A stretch of 6,249 nt of DNA from a bacterium (GTDB taxonomy: Bacteria; Verrucomicrobiota; Verrucomicrobiae; Opitutales; Opitutaceae), in the NCBI GenBank assembly GCA_021780625.1, contig JAJXYI010000252.1, positions 1 through 6,249 on the forward strand, read 5' to 3'. Below the pieces are notes generated by a model. It saw only the letters and a list, made by a program, of their open reading frames with translations, was not told the DNA's origin and ran no database searches. Within the stretch, counting starts at the first letter, position 1, and each line of letters starts with the position of its first letter. Positions 1 to 5,363 of the stretch are shown one piece after another. Position numbers and translations under genes: made by a program.

Positions 1-186
1 CCCGTTGACGTCCTCCATCGAAAACACGTGGTAGTCGACCATGTCGTACTGGTCGCCCAAGTCGTTGTCCTGGATGGTCGTCTCGCGATCGTGAGACGGG
101 TAGATGAAGAGCTTCCCCTCGAAGACATGGGCGGACGGGTCCGCGGTGTAAAGGTGGGTGATGAGGGGCTTATCGGAGGCGGTCAT
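1..186 (-). CDS. Glycoside hydrolase family 43 enzyme (beta-xylosidase / alpha-arabinofuranosidase type), N-terminal 62 codons only
   Basis: Reading the minus strand from the ATG at 186-184 gives an open frame to the window edge, starting MTASDKPLITHLYTADPSAH and continuing with GKLFIYPSHD and DYHVFSMEDVNG. This is the typical N-terminus of GH43 five-bladed beta-propeller glycosidases, which remove xylose or arabinose from hemicellulose. The Asp in the TADPS motif (residue 16) is where the family's catalytic general base normally lies. The other catalytic residues are beyond the left edge. No signal peptide precedes the catalytic domain, so a cytoplasmic enzyme acting on imported oligosaccharides is inferred. 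No Shine-Dalgarno sequence is visible before the ATG. The gene is transcribed away from the copper genes across a 611-bp divergent gap. Subfamily and exact substrate cannot be told from this fragment. Confidence 0.88.
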   Translation of the reverse strand, partial: MTASDKPLITHLYTADPSAHVFEGKLFIYPSHDRETTIQDNDLGDQYDMVDYHVFSMEDVNG

Positions 187-338
187 GATGAGAGGCTGAA
201 ATTGAGTGTGCGCCGACGGCGAAAACCCGGACTGCGGACAGTCTGCCAAGCGCGGTCAATACCTCTCTCTTTTCGCTCCGGGTGTCGGAAGGGGATAGTC
301 GATCTAACAATAGACGTCGGATTCGGAGGGCGGGGGAC

Positions 339-373
339 GGAAGTCGGAGGTCGGAGGTCGGAGGTCAGACGTC
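339..373. repeat. Degenerate 7-bp tandem repeat (GGAGGTC)
   Basis: Five consecutive 7-mers read GGAAGTC, GGAGGTC, GGAGGTC, GGAGGTC, AGACGTC. A decayed relative of the same purine-rich pattern recurs beyond the twin palindromes at about 447-468 (GGAGGACGGAAGACAGAAG), so the palindrome pair sits inside a larger low-complexity tract. No coding function is apparent. Slipped-strand expansion is the simplest origin. Confidence 0.8.
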
Positions 374-387
374 AGAATTTTTGGAGT

Positions 388-430
388 GCGGAACCTCGGT
401 TCCGCTTTTGGACGCGAGCCTCGGCTCGCG
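388..430. repeat. Twin 18-bp palindromes sharing a CCTCGG core (REP-like pair)
   Basis: GCGGAACCTCGGTTCCGC (388-405) and CGCGAGCCTCGGCTCGCG (413-430) are each perfect 8-bp inverted repeats around a central TC. As RNA they would form 7-bp stems capped by a CUCG tetraloop. They have the same length and the same core but different arms, and are separated by 7 nt (TTTTGGA). The heptamer AGTGCGG occurs at 385-391 and again at 433-439, bracketing the pair. The first hairpin is followed by TTTT on the plus strand, but no gene lies upstream on that strand within the window, so a terminator role is not supported. The arrangement resembles REP/BIME-type intergenic repeats. Confidence 0.75.
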
Positions 431-650
431 CCAGTGCGGCAGGTGCGGAGGACGGAAGACAGAAGTCCGTTTTCTCTGCGGCTCTGAGTGAGCTAGCATC
501 GAGAGTGGGTATGAGATCGGGCAGGGACACAGTTGACCGGATGTTGGAGCCACGTCCGTATTCCTCCCAGGCAAAGGCTACGGCGGACGAGTCGCTTACA
601 GCTACGCCGTGACGCCTTACCAAATTGGAAAGGCGAAGCGTGTGGGGCAC

Positions 651-659
651 TGGCATAAT
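651..659 (+). promoter_or_regulatory. Possible extended -10 promoter element for the copper operon
   Basis: TGGCATAAT matches the extended -10 pattern TGnTATAAT except for one base (C for T at the first hexamer position). No good -35 hexamer lies at the usual spacing: the nearest candidate, TTGGAA at 625-630, is 23 bp away. An extended -10 can compensate for a poor -35. Transcription from here would start near 666 and leave a leader of about 130 nt before the SCO start codon. This is a pattern match only. Confidence 0.3.
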
Positions 660-666
660 TGGGGGA

Positions 667-686
667 ATCGGCTACATTCGGCCGAT
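667..686. promoter_or_regulatory. Inverted repeat ATCGGC-N8-GCCGAT at the presumed transcription start
   Basis: ATCGGC (667-672) and GCCGAT (681-686) form a 6-bp inverted repeat with an 8-bp spacer, immediately downstream of the possible -10 element at 654-659. An overlapping near-palindrome, ACAT-T-CGGCCG-ATGT, spans 674-688. The location suits a repressor operator, and metal regulation of the copper genes downstream would make sense. The binding protein is unknown and no regulator gene is adjacent. Confidence 0.25.
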
Positions 687-797
687 GTTTCGTTCACAGA
701 TCACGCACTTACCGGGCAGCGGTCGGGCCGCGAAGGGCCTGACGGGCACGACCATGGTCAGCCAGGGCGCAGCAGGGGGGCGCGGGATGTGCGAGGC

Positions 798-1457
798 ATG
801 AGCTCGCGCGCCGGATTGGGGAATCGGCGATCGGCGGGTGTGAGGACGGAAGGGGACCGCGCGCGGCGCTTCGTCTTCGCGACGCTCCTCGTCATGCTCC
901 TTGGATTGCTGGGGGCGTGCAGCCGCCACGCGGCCGAGACCTGGGACCTGACGGAAATCCGCGGATATCTGCCGGACCTGGGATTTTCGCTGAAAACGGG
1001 AGGAAACCGGACGATTACGGCTGCGGATCTCCGCGGGAAGGTGGTGCTGCTCTATTTTGGATACACGCATTGTCCTGACGTCTGTCCGACGACGATGGCC
1101 AAGATGGCGGGGGTGCTGCATGAACTGGGCGCGTCGGCGGACGGCGTGCGCCTGCTGTTCGTGAGCGTGGACCCCAAGCGGGACACGCCGGCGCTCGTGG
1201 AGGCGTACGCAAAGGCCTTCGGTCCGCAGTGTATCGGTGCGGTGGGGACGGCGGCGGAGACCGAGGACCTGGCGCGGAAGTACCGCGTCGCCTACGAGGC
1301 GCTCAAGCCGGACTCGGACGGCAACTACGACGTCATGCACAGCAAGGGCATCTATGTCTTCGACGGCAGGGGGCGCGCCCGGCTGCTCATCAGCGACACC
1401 GACAAATCCCAGGCGATCGTGCACGACCTGCGCCAGCTCGTGTCGCCCCGCGCCTGA
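798..1457 (+). CDS. senC: SCO1/SenC-family copper metallochaperone, lipoprotein
   Basis: The 219-residue product has a thioredoxin fold of the SCO family, which metallates or reduces the CuA site of cytochrome c oxidase on the outer face of the cytoplasmic membrane. A charged N-terminus (RARR) leads into a hydrophobic stretch at about 25-40 ending in the lipobox LGAC, making Cys41 the probable lipidated residue. The copper site is present: CPDVC (Cys92, Cys96, within FGYTHCPDVCPTTM) and His181 (MHSKGIYVFD). The family signature SVDPKRDTP is at 123-131. The frame is open upstream to 609, but that extension has no SCO character. ATG 798 is chosen because it gives a normal lipoprotein signal, and GTG 840 is a workable alternative. 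GAGG lies only one base before ATG 798, too close for a good ribosome site. PCuAC follows after 18 bp, which suggests an operon. Confidence 0.93.
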   Translation: MSSRAGLGNRRSAGVRTEGDRARRFVFATLLVMLLGLLGACSRHAAETWDLTEIRGYLPDLGFSLKTGGNRTITAADLRGKVVLLYFGYTHCPDVCPTTMAKMAGVLHELGASADGVRLLFVSVDPKRDTPALVEAYAKAFGPQCIGAVGTAAETEDLARKYRVAYEALKPDSDGNYDVMHSKGIYVFDGRGRARLLISDTDKSQAIVHDLRQLVSPRA

Positions 1458-1475
1458 GCGCGATTTTTGAATTCC

Positions 1476-1943
1476 ATGACCTTCCCACGTTTCCTCGCCC
1501 TGGCCCTCGGGCTTTCCCTGTCCCTCGCGTTTTCGAACGCGCACGCTGCGGCTACGGGAGCCGTCTCGGCGCCCGTTGAAACGGTCAAACCCTGGGTTCG
1601 CTGGATGCCTGCGAACCTCCCGGCGGCGGGGTACGTCACGCTGGTCAATCCCTCGAAGGAAGACGTGGTGCTCGCGGGTGTATCCAGCCCGGATTATGCC
1701 GAGGTGATGCTGCACGAGTCGTACACGGCGGCGGATGGCAGCGCGGGCATGCGCATGGTGGACCGGCTGACGATTCCCGCGGGTGGACGTGTGGCGCTTG
1801 CGCCGGGCGGGTATCACCTGATGTTGATGGACGCGCGGCACCGCATCGAGCCGGGCGACACGGTGGTGATCGAGCTCGCGTTTGCGGATGGGCGCCACGT
1901 GTCGGTGCGATTTCCGGTCAAGCCCGCGAACACCCGGTCCTGA
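1476..1943 (+). CDS. PCuAC-family periplasmic copper(I) chaperone (DUF461)
   Basis: The 155-residue product belongs to the PCuAC family, periplasmic Cu(I) carriers that work with SCO proteins to load the CuA centre of cytochrome oxidase. Residues 1-24 form a signal peptide (FLALALGLSLSLAFSNAHA) with likely cleavage after AHA. The family's copper site H-x11-M-x21-H-x-M is intact: His80 (MLHES), Met92 (GMRM), His114 and Met116 (PGGYHLMLM). The usual AAGYVTLVNPS segment is at 50-60. ATG 1476 gives a clean signal peptide. TTG 1467 in the same frame would add three residues. No Shine-Dalgarno site is visible, so coupling to the SCO gene 18 bp upstream is plausible. A 46-bp gap separates it from ctaG. 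The C-terminus is short, with no His/Met-rich tail. Confidence 0.93.
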   Translation: MTFPRFLALALGLSLSLAFSNAHAAATGAVSAPVETVKPWVRWMPANLPAAGYVTLVNPSKEDVVLAGVSSPDYAEVMLHESYTAADGSAGMRMVDRLTIPAGGRVALAPGGYHLMLMDARHRIEPGDTVVIELAFADGRHVSVRFPVKPANTRS

Positions 1944-1989
1944 TGCCCTGCGAATACGCTGACTGCACCCTGGCAACCTCCCGCACCCA

Positions 1990-2856
1990 GTGAACTGGAT
2001 CCATTATCTCATCCCGTGGCAGCCCTCTCCGACCGTGGTGATCGTGACGATCGCCGTCGCCTGGGCGTATGTGCGCGGCTGCCGACGGCAGCGGGTGCCG
2101 GTCTGGCGTCAGATTCTGTTCTGGCTTGGGCTGACGATGCTCTACCTGGCCTTGCACACGCGGCTGGACTACTACGCCGAGCGCGAATTTTTCATGCATC
2201 GCCTGCAGCATCTGGTGCTGCATCACCTGGGGCCTTTCCTGATCGCGTGGTCCTGGCCGGTGGAGGTGATCCGCGAGGGCACGCCCGAGTCGTGGAGGCG
2301 GCGCTTCTTCGGCCCGCTGCTGAAGACCTGGCCGGCGCGGCACCTGATCCGGGTGATGCTGAATCCCGTGATCGAGGCCATCTTGTTCGTCGGACTGATC
2401 TGGGTGTGGCTGATGCCCGGGGTGCATTTTTACGCGATGCTCGACGTGCACCTTTACCGGCTCATGAACTGGAGCGTCACGATCGACGGGTTGATCTTCT
2501 ACCTGCTGACGCTGGATCCGAGGCCGTCGCCGCCTGCGGGCATGCGTTATGGCGCGCGGCTGCTGCTGCTGGGCGCGGTGATGCCGCCGCAGATGGCCTC
2601 GGGCGCAATGGTCACGTTTGCGACCCACAACCTGTATCCCCTCTACGACCTGTGCGGGCGTGCCTTCAATGGAATCTCGCCGTCCCTGGACCAGACGCTG
2701 GGTGGATTGGTACTTTGGATACCGAGCAACATGATGTGCCTGCTCAGCGCGCTCTTCGTGCTGTACTACTGGTATCGCAACGAGGGGGCACCGGACGCGG
2801 CGCCGGATCCGGTGCCTTCCGGGCCGGAGGAGCAGACCGAGCCGAGTCGACCCTGA
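1990..2856 (+). CDS. ctaG: CtaG-type cytochrome c oxidase assembly factor (CtaG_caa3 family), membrane protein
   Basis: The 288-residue protein is polytopic, with hydrophobic segments at roughly 15-30, 41-57, 75-89, 126-147, 160-175, 189-207 and 236-262. The motif FFMHRLQHLVLHH (67-79) matches the conserved His-rich segment of the caa3-type CtaG family. It supplies candidate copper ligands His70, His74, His78 and His79; further histidines are His146, His154 and His213. The Bacillus family member is needed for caa3 oxidase assembly. This family is unrelated to the Cox11 proteins that share the name. The tail (268-288) is Pro/Glu-rich and probably cytoplasmic. The start is GTG 1990, since the frame gives a family-like N-terminus (NWIHYLIPWQPSP) with no nearby ATG. 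No Shine-Dalgarno is visible. As third gene after SCO and PCuAC it completes a copper-insertion module. Confidence 0.9.
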   Translation: MNWIHYLIPWQPSPTVVIVTIAVAWAYVRGCRRQRVPVWRQILFWLGLTMLYLALHTRLDYYAEREFFMHRLQHLVLHHLGPFLIAWSWPVEVIREGTPESWRRRFFGPLLKTWPARHLIRVMLNPVIEAILFVGLIWVWLMPGVHFYAMLDVHLYRLMNWSVTIDGLIFYLLTLDPRPSPPAGMRYGARLLLLGAVMPPQMASGAMVTFATHNLYPLYDLCGRAFNGISPSLDQTLGGLVLWIPSNMMCLLSALFVLYYWYRNEGAPDAAPDPVPSGPEEQTEPSRP

Positions 2857-2871
2857 TGTGTCGGTGACGGA

Positions 2872-4218
2872 TCAACGCGCCACCAGGACGGTGGCGCGGG
2901 CCGTGACGACGGGAGGGACGCCGTCGGGCGTCTGGATCGACGTGGCGATCAGTTTCACGTTCCGCGCGTCGAAGATGCCGAAGGGCCGGTCGGCTGCGAT
3001 GGACACGTGGTCGAGGACGATGTCAGAGGCCGGCGCCTCGGGAAGTCCCCAGATCAGGCCGGCGCGGTGGCCGGGGGAGACCGTCGCAGTGATGTTGCGG
3101 AAGACGATGTCGCGGTACACCGGCGTCGTTTCGCGGGCGGGGGCGGCGGGGTAGGATGCGGCGATGGCGGGGGTGAGCCGGTTGAGGTCGCGGTAGCGGC
3201 GTTCCCTGGCCATGTAGGCGCCGTAGATCAGGATGGGGCAGCCGACGTCGGTCATGCGCAGGTTCTCGTAGCGCATGTGCTGCACGACCCCGCCGCGGTC
3301 GCGGTCGGACTTGATGCGGATGCCGCACTCGGTGTGGTTGAAGGTGCAATTGACGACCGTGACGTTGGAGACTCCGCCGCGGATGGGACTGCCGATTGAG
3401 ACTCCGTGGCCGTAGCCGTAGGTGCAGTTGGCGATGAGGACGTCGGAGGTGTGTCCGCCGGTGGTGAAATCGTCGTCGCCGACGCTCACGTCGCAGTCCT
3501 CGACCAGCACGCGGTGGGCGCTGACGTCGCAGGCGTCGGTGTTGTGGCTGGGCGTGACGGGATCGGTGGAGGCGGGGGCGCGGATGGTGACACCGCGGAC
3601 GGTGACGTCCTGGGATTCGCCGCTGATGGCGATGTGGAACATGGGCGAATTCTTCAGCGTGACCTGTTCGATGAGGATGCGGTCGCAGGAGCTGAGCTTG
3701 ATCATGCGCGGGCGCCGAGCGCCCTTCTGTTTGGCGTAGGGCCACCACGGGGCGCCCTGACCATCGATCGTGCCGCGGCCGGTGATGGCGATATCGTGCA
3801 GGCGGGAGCCGCTGATGAAGTCGTCGGGGCGGGTGGTGCCGCCCGGGTAACGTCCGAGCGGAAGCATGCGGAGGGTGGCCTTGGGGTCGAGGTGTAGGGC
3901 GATGCGGCTTGCGAGCCGGATCGGGCCACAGAGGAAGACACCGGCCGGGAAGTCGACCGTGCCGCCGCCGGCGCGGCTTGCGGCGTCGATGGCGGCCTGC
4001 ACCGCGCGAGTGTTGTCGGTCGAGCCGTCGCCGACGGCGCCGAAGGCGGTGACGACGACATGCGCGTCCGGGATGGAGGGAAGGGCGGGCTGGAAGGTGA
4101 CCTTGACCCGGTGTGCGGCGGCGGGAACCGGGGCGGTGGCGGCGCGGGCGCCGAGGAGACTCGCGGGGAGCAGCGCGCCGAGAAGCAGGGCGCGGCGAAG
4201 GGCGGAAGAGGTGGGCAT
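2872..4218 (-). CDS. Secreted glycoside hydrolase family 28 enzyme (polygalacturonase family)
   Basis: The 448-residue product starts with a signal peptide (RRALLLGALLPASLLGARA, likely cleavage after residue 26) and continues as a right-handed beta-helix. The N-terminal turn AFGAVGDGSTDNTRAVQAAI (58-77) is typical of pectinase-like helices. GH28 signatures appear in order: NTD (226-228), GDD (247-249), GHGVSIGS (270-277) and RIK (301-303). By analogy with fungal endopolygalacturonases, Asp228, Asp248 and Asp249 are catalytic, and His271, Arg301 and Lys303 bind substrate. The third block reads VGDDDFTTGGH where many members have DDCI, so it probably belongs to a divergent bacterial subfamily. 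Hydrolysis of galacturonan or rhamnogalacturonan is expected, with the exact bond unknown. ATG 4218 has no visible Shine-Dalgarno sequence. The gene converges on ctaG with 15 bp between stop codons. Confidence 0.93.
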   Translation of the reverse strand: MPTSSALRRALLLGALLPASLLGARAATAPVPAAAHRVKVTFQPALPSIPDAHVVVTAFGAVGDGSTDNTRAVQAAIDAASRAGGGTVDFPAGVFLCGPIRLASRIALHLDPKATLRMLPLGRYPGGTTRPDDFISGSRLHDIAITGRGTIDGQGAPWWPYAKQKGARRPRMIKLSSCDRILIEQVTLKNSPMFHIAISGESQDVTVRGVTIRAPASTDPVTPSHNTDACDVSAHRVLVEDCDVSVGDDDFTTGGHTSDVLIANCTYGYGHGVSIGSPIRGGVSNVTVVNCTFNHTECGIRIKSDRDRGGVVQHMRYENLRMTDVGCPILIYGAYMARERRYRDLNRLTPAIAASYPAAPARETTPVYRDIVFRNITATVSPGHRAGLIWGLPEAPASDIVLDHVSIAADRPFGIFDARNVKLIATSIQTPDGVPPVVTARATVLVAR

Positions 4219-4244
4219 CGGGGAGGGCGGTGTGTGGACGCGGT

Positions 4245-4263
4245 CCCAGCGTGGGCAGCTGGG
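4245..4263. promoter_or_regulatory. Inverted repeat CCCAGC-N7-GCTGGG upstream of the GH28 gene
   Basis: CCCAGC (4245-4250) and GCTGGG (4258-4263) form a 6-bp inverted repeat with a 7-bp spacer, 27-45 bp upstream of the GH28 start codon. The size and spacing fit an operator for a carbohydrate-responsive regulator, but no recognised consensus is matched. Short GC-rich inverted repeats arise easily by chance in this DNA. Confidence 0.2.
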
Positions 4264-4319
4264 TCGCCGCGCGGCAAATACGTCCCTGTGCGCATCGATG
4301 AGCGGGGGCGGGAAGGCGG

Positions 4320-4342
4320 AAAAGCTGAAAAGCTGAAGGCTG
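4320..4342. repeat. AAAAGCTG tandem octamers
   Basis: Two exact AAAAGCTG units (4320-4327, 4328-4335) are followed by a shortened copy, AAGGCTG (4336-4342). The tract is A-rich compared with its surroundings and lies 100-125 bp upstream of the GH28 start. It is probably a low-complexity intergenic repeat; a regulatory role is not shown. Confidence 0.6.
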
Positions 4343-4371
4343 AAATGGGCATGCGGAGGCGGCGGGATGGA

Positions 4372-4498
4372 GAGGGATTCGCCACGAAAAACACGAAATT
4401 TCAGGGGCTGCGGCGTGGGGTTGCGTGCGCTTATAAGCGCCCAACACGCAAGGCCGTCACCTCAATCACCTTTTTGTGTTTTTCGTGGCGATTCCCTC
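4372..4498. repeat. 127-bp inverted-repeat element, MITE- or REP-like
   Basis: The left end (4372-4399) and the reverse complement of the right end (4471-4498) agree at 25 of 28 positions. They share the uninterrupted block CGCCACGAAAAACAC (left 4380-4394, right 4476-4490 as reverse complement). The interior of about 71 bp has its own nested inverted repeat at 4421-4451. There is no ORF inside and no transposase in the window, so if mobile it would be non-autonomous. I see no clear target-site duplication. It sits cleanly between two minus-strand genes without disrupting either. An AC/GAA-rich motif of this kind is, to my recollection, dispersed in Opitutaceae genomes, which I cannot check here. 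Confidence 0.7.
4421..4451. repeat. Nested palindrome at the centre of the inverted-repeat element
   Basis: GCGCTTATAAGCGC (4427-4440) is a perfect 14-bp palindrome. It is flanked by TTGCGTG (4421-4427) and CACGCAA (4445-4451), which form an outer 7-bp stem. Together with the terminal repeats, the whole 127-bp element could extrude as a cruciform or fold into a long bulged RNA hairpin. The TTATAA core is notably AT-rich for this DNA. Confidence 0.65.
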
Positions 4499-4559
4499 CG
4501 CGATTCCATGTGAACCTGCGGGGGGCGCGAACCGAGCCCTGTCGTCAGTATCCCAATAC

Positions 4560-5363
4560 TCACGCGACGCTTTGCAGCACGCGGAGCATTTCGGGGTGGA
4601 GCAGGGGATTGGCGGCGACGTAGCGGCCGCGGTCCTGGAGCTGGGGGCGGGGATTGCCCTGGTAGTCGGTCACGAGGCCGCCCGCCTCGCGGACCAGGAG
4701 CAGGCCGGCCATGACGTCGTAGGGCTTGAGGTCCTTTTCCCAATAGCCGTCTAGGCGGCCGGCGGCGACGTAACACAGGTCGAGCGCGGCGGAGCCGAGA
4801 CGGCGCTCGCCGCGGATTTTCGTGAGAAACGCACCCCATTCCCGCAGGTTGTTGTCCGGGTTGAGGTGTTTGTCGTAAGGAAAGCCACTCGTGATCACGG
4901 CGTCGATCAGCTCGGCGGTTCGGGTCACACGGAGCGGGCGCCCATTGAGCCAGGCTCCGCCGTCTTTTGACGCCATGAACAGCTCATTGCGGGTCGGATC
5001 GAAGACGACGCCGAGCAGCGGCTCGCGGTCGGGCGTGGCGAGGGCGATGCTCGTGCAGAAGTGGGGGAGCTTGCTGGCGAAGTTGACGGTGCCATCGATC
5101 GGATCGACGAACCAGTGGAACGGCGCCGACGCGGCGGGTGCACCCTGGCCTCCGCCCTCCTCGCCGACGATGTGGTGGTTGGGATGACGCTTCGTGAGCT
5201 CGGCGACGATGAACGCTTCGGCCTCCCGGTCGGCGGCGGTGACAATGTCGATCCGGCTCGTCTTGGTCTGGGTCGGGATGGGCAGCGCGAAGTGGCGCAG
5301 GATGATGTCGCCCGCCTGGCGGGCAATCGTGGAGACTTCGTCGAGCATCTCGGTCGTCTGCAT
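4560..5363 (-). CDS. suhB: Inositol monophosphatase family protein (SuhB-like)
   Basis: The 267-residue product has the usual length and all metal-site motifs of the Mg-dependent, lithium-sensitive phosphatase family, which hydrolyses inositol monophosphates or related sugar and nucleotide phosphates in the cytosol. Visible motifs are GEEGG (Glu68/Glu69), DPIDGT (Asp87, Asp90) and YDVMAG (Asp216). Usual forms are DPLDGT and WDxAAG, so the differences are conservative. ATG 5363 is chosen because it gives MQTTEMLDEVSTIARQAGDI, a normal family N-terminus; the frame is open to a TTG at 5402, adding 13 unlikely residues. GCGGGG touches the ATG, too close for a typical ribosome site. The NUDIX gene ends 90 bp upstream on the same strand, so co-transcription is possible. 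True substrate is unknown; the SuhB label is by family. Confidence 0.9.
   Translation of the reverse strand: MQTTEMLDEVSTIARQAGDIILRHFALPIPTQTKTSRIDIVTAADREAEAFIVAELTKRHPNHHIVGEEGGGQGAPAASAPFHWFVDPIDGTVNFASKLPHFCTSIALATPDREPLLGVVFDPTRNELFMASKDGGAWLNGRPLRVTRTAELIDAVITSGFPYDKHLNPDNNLREWGAFLTKIRGERRLGSAALDLCYVAAGRLDGYWEKDLKPYDVMAGLLLVREAGGLVTDYQGNPRPQLQDRGRYVAANPLLHPEMLRVLQSVA

Larger units (their letters stand above)
187..797. other. Divergent intergenic region (GH43 / SCO), repeat-rich, no convincing gene
   Basis: This 611-bp stretch lies between two divergently transcribed genes. It contains a small imperfect hairpin (GACTG 230-234 pairing with CAGTC 239-243 around CGGA), a degenerate 7-bp tandem repeat (339-373), two tandem 18-bp palindromes (388-405 and 413-430) and a possible promoter with operator-like repeat (651-686). 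Frames open through it (for example 28-612 plus and 656-372 minus) run through these repeats, have low-complexity Arg/Ser/Gly-rich translations and show no family resemblance, so they are not called. The stretch about 540-615 looks to me like a dispersed intergenic repeat, but that is only an impression. No tRNA-like T-arm motif was found. Confidence 0.7.
4219..4559. other. Intergenic region between the IMPase and GH28 genes, occupied by repeats
   Basis: This 341-bp gap holds an inverted repeat near the GH28 start (4245-4263), AAAAGCTG octamer repeats (4320-4342), a 127-bp inverted-repeat element (4372-4498) and a small hairpin at the end of the IMPase gene (AGTAT 4547-4551, ATACT 4556-4560, loop CCCA). 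No clear sigma-70-like promoter for GH28 was found on the minus strand. No hairpin followed by a T run that would make a standard terminator for the IMPase gene was found either, though the long inverted repeat could fold in RNA and end or stabilise transcripts. Frames crossing the region are shadows of the repeats. Confidence 0.7.

Noticed and set aside
246..260. LacI-type operator near CCAAGCGCGGTCA upstream of GH43
   Set aside because: The arms do not match well enough around the centre. A chance resemblance is likely in GC-rich DNA.
388..409. Hairpin plus TTTT as a rho-independent terminator
   Set aside because: No plus-strand gene lies upstream in the window, the T run is only four long, and a second hairpin follows directly. 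A structural repeat explains it better.
28..612. Plus-strand 194-codon frame across the left intergenic region
   Set aside because: It begins antisense to GH43 and passes through the tandem repeat and both palindromes. There is no recognisable domain.
609..797. 63-codon N-terminal extension of the SCO gene
   Set aside because: It is low in hydrophobic content and would bury the lipoprotein signal about 90 residues into the protein. It also overlaps the promoter-like elements.
672..1976. Long minus-strand open frame (434 codons) opposite the SCO and PCuAC genes
   Set aside because: It is a shadow of two genes with clear motifs. Its translation is His/Arg-rich with no family resemblance, as expected for the antisense of high-GC codons.
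2016..2867. Plus-strand 283-codon frame overlapping ctaG
   Set aside because: Ala/Gly/Arg-rich frame shadow. The 1990-2856 frame has membrane segments and the CtaG His motif.
3023..4447. Long minus-strand open frame (474 codons) overlapping GH28 in another frame
   Set aside because: It is composed almost wholly of Arg/Pro/His and runs through intergenic repeats. GH28 in the proper frame has a signal peptide and all catalytic motifs.
4377..4496. CRISPR-like array or attachment site
   Set aside because: There are only two copies, inverted rather than direct, with one spacer. No cas or integrase gene and no tRNA are nearby.
4547..4560. Terminator for the IMPase gene (AGTAT-CCCA-ATACT)
   Set aside because: The stem is only 5 bp, AT-rich and lacks a following T run on the minus strand.
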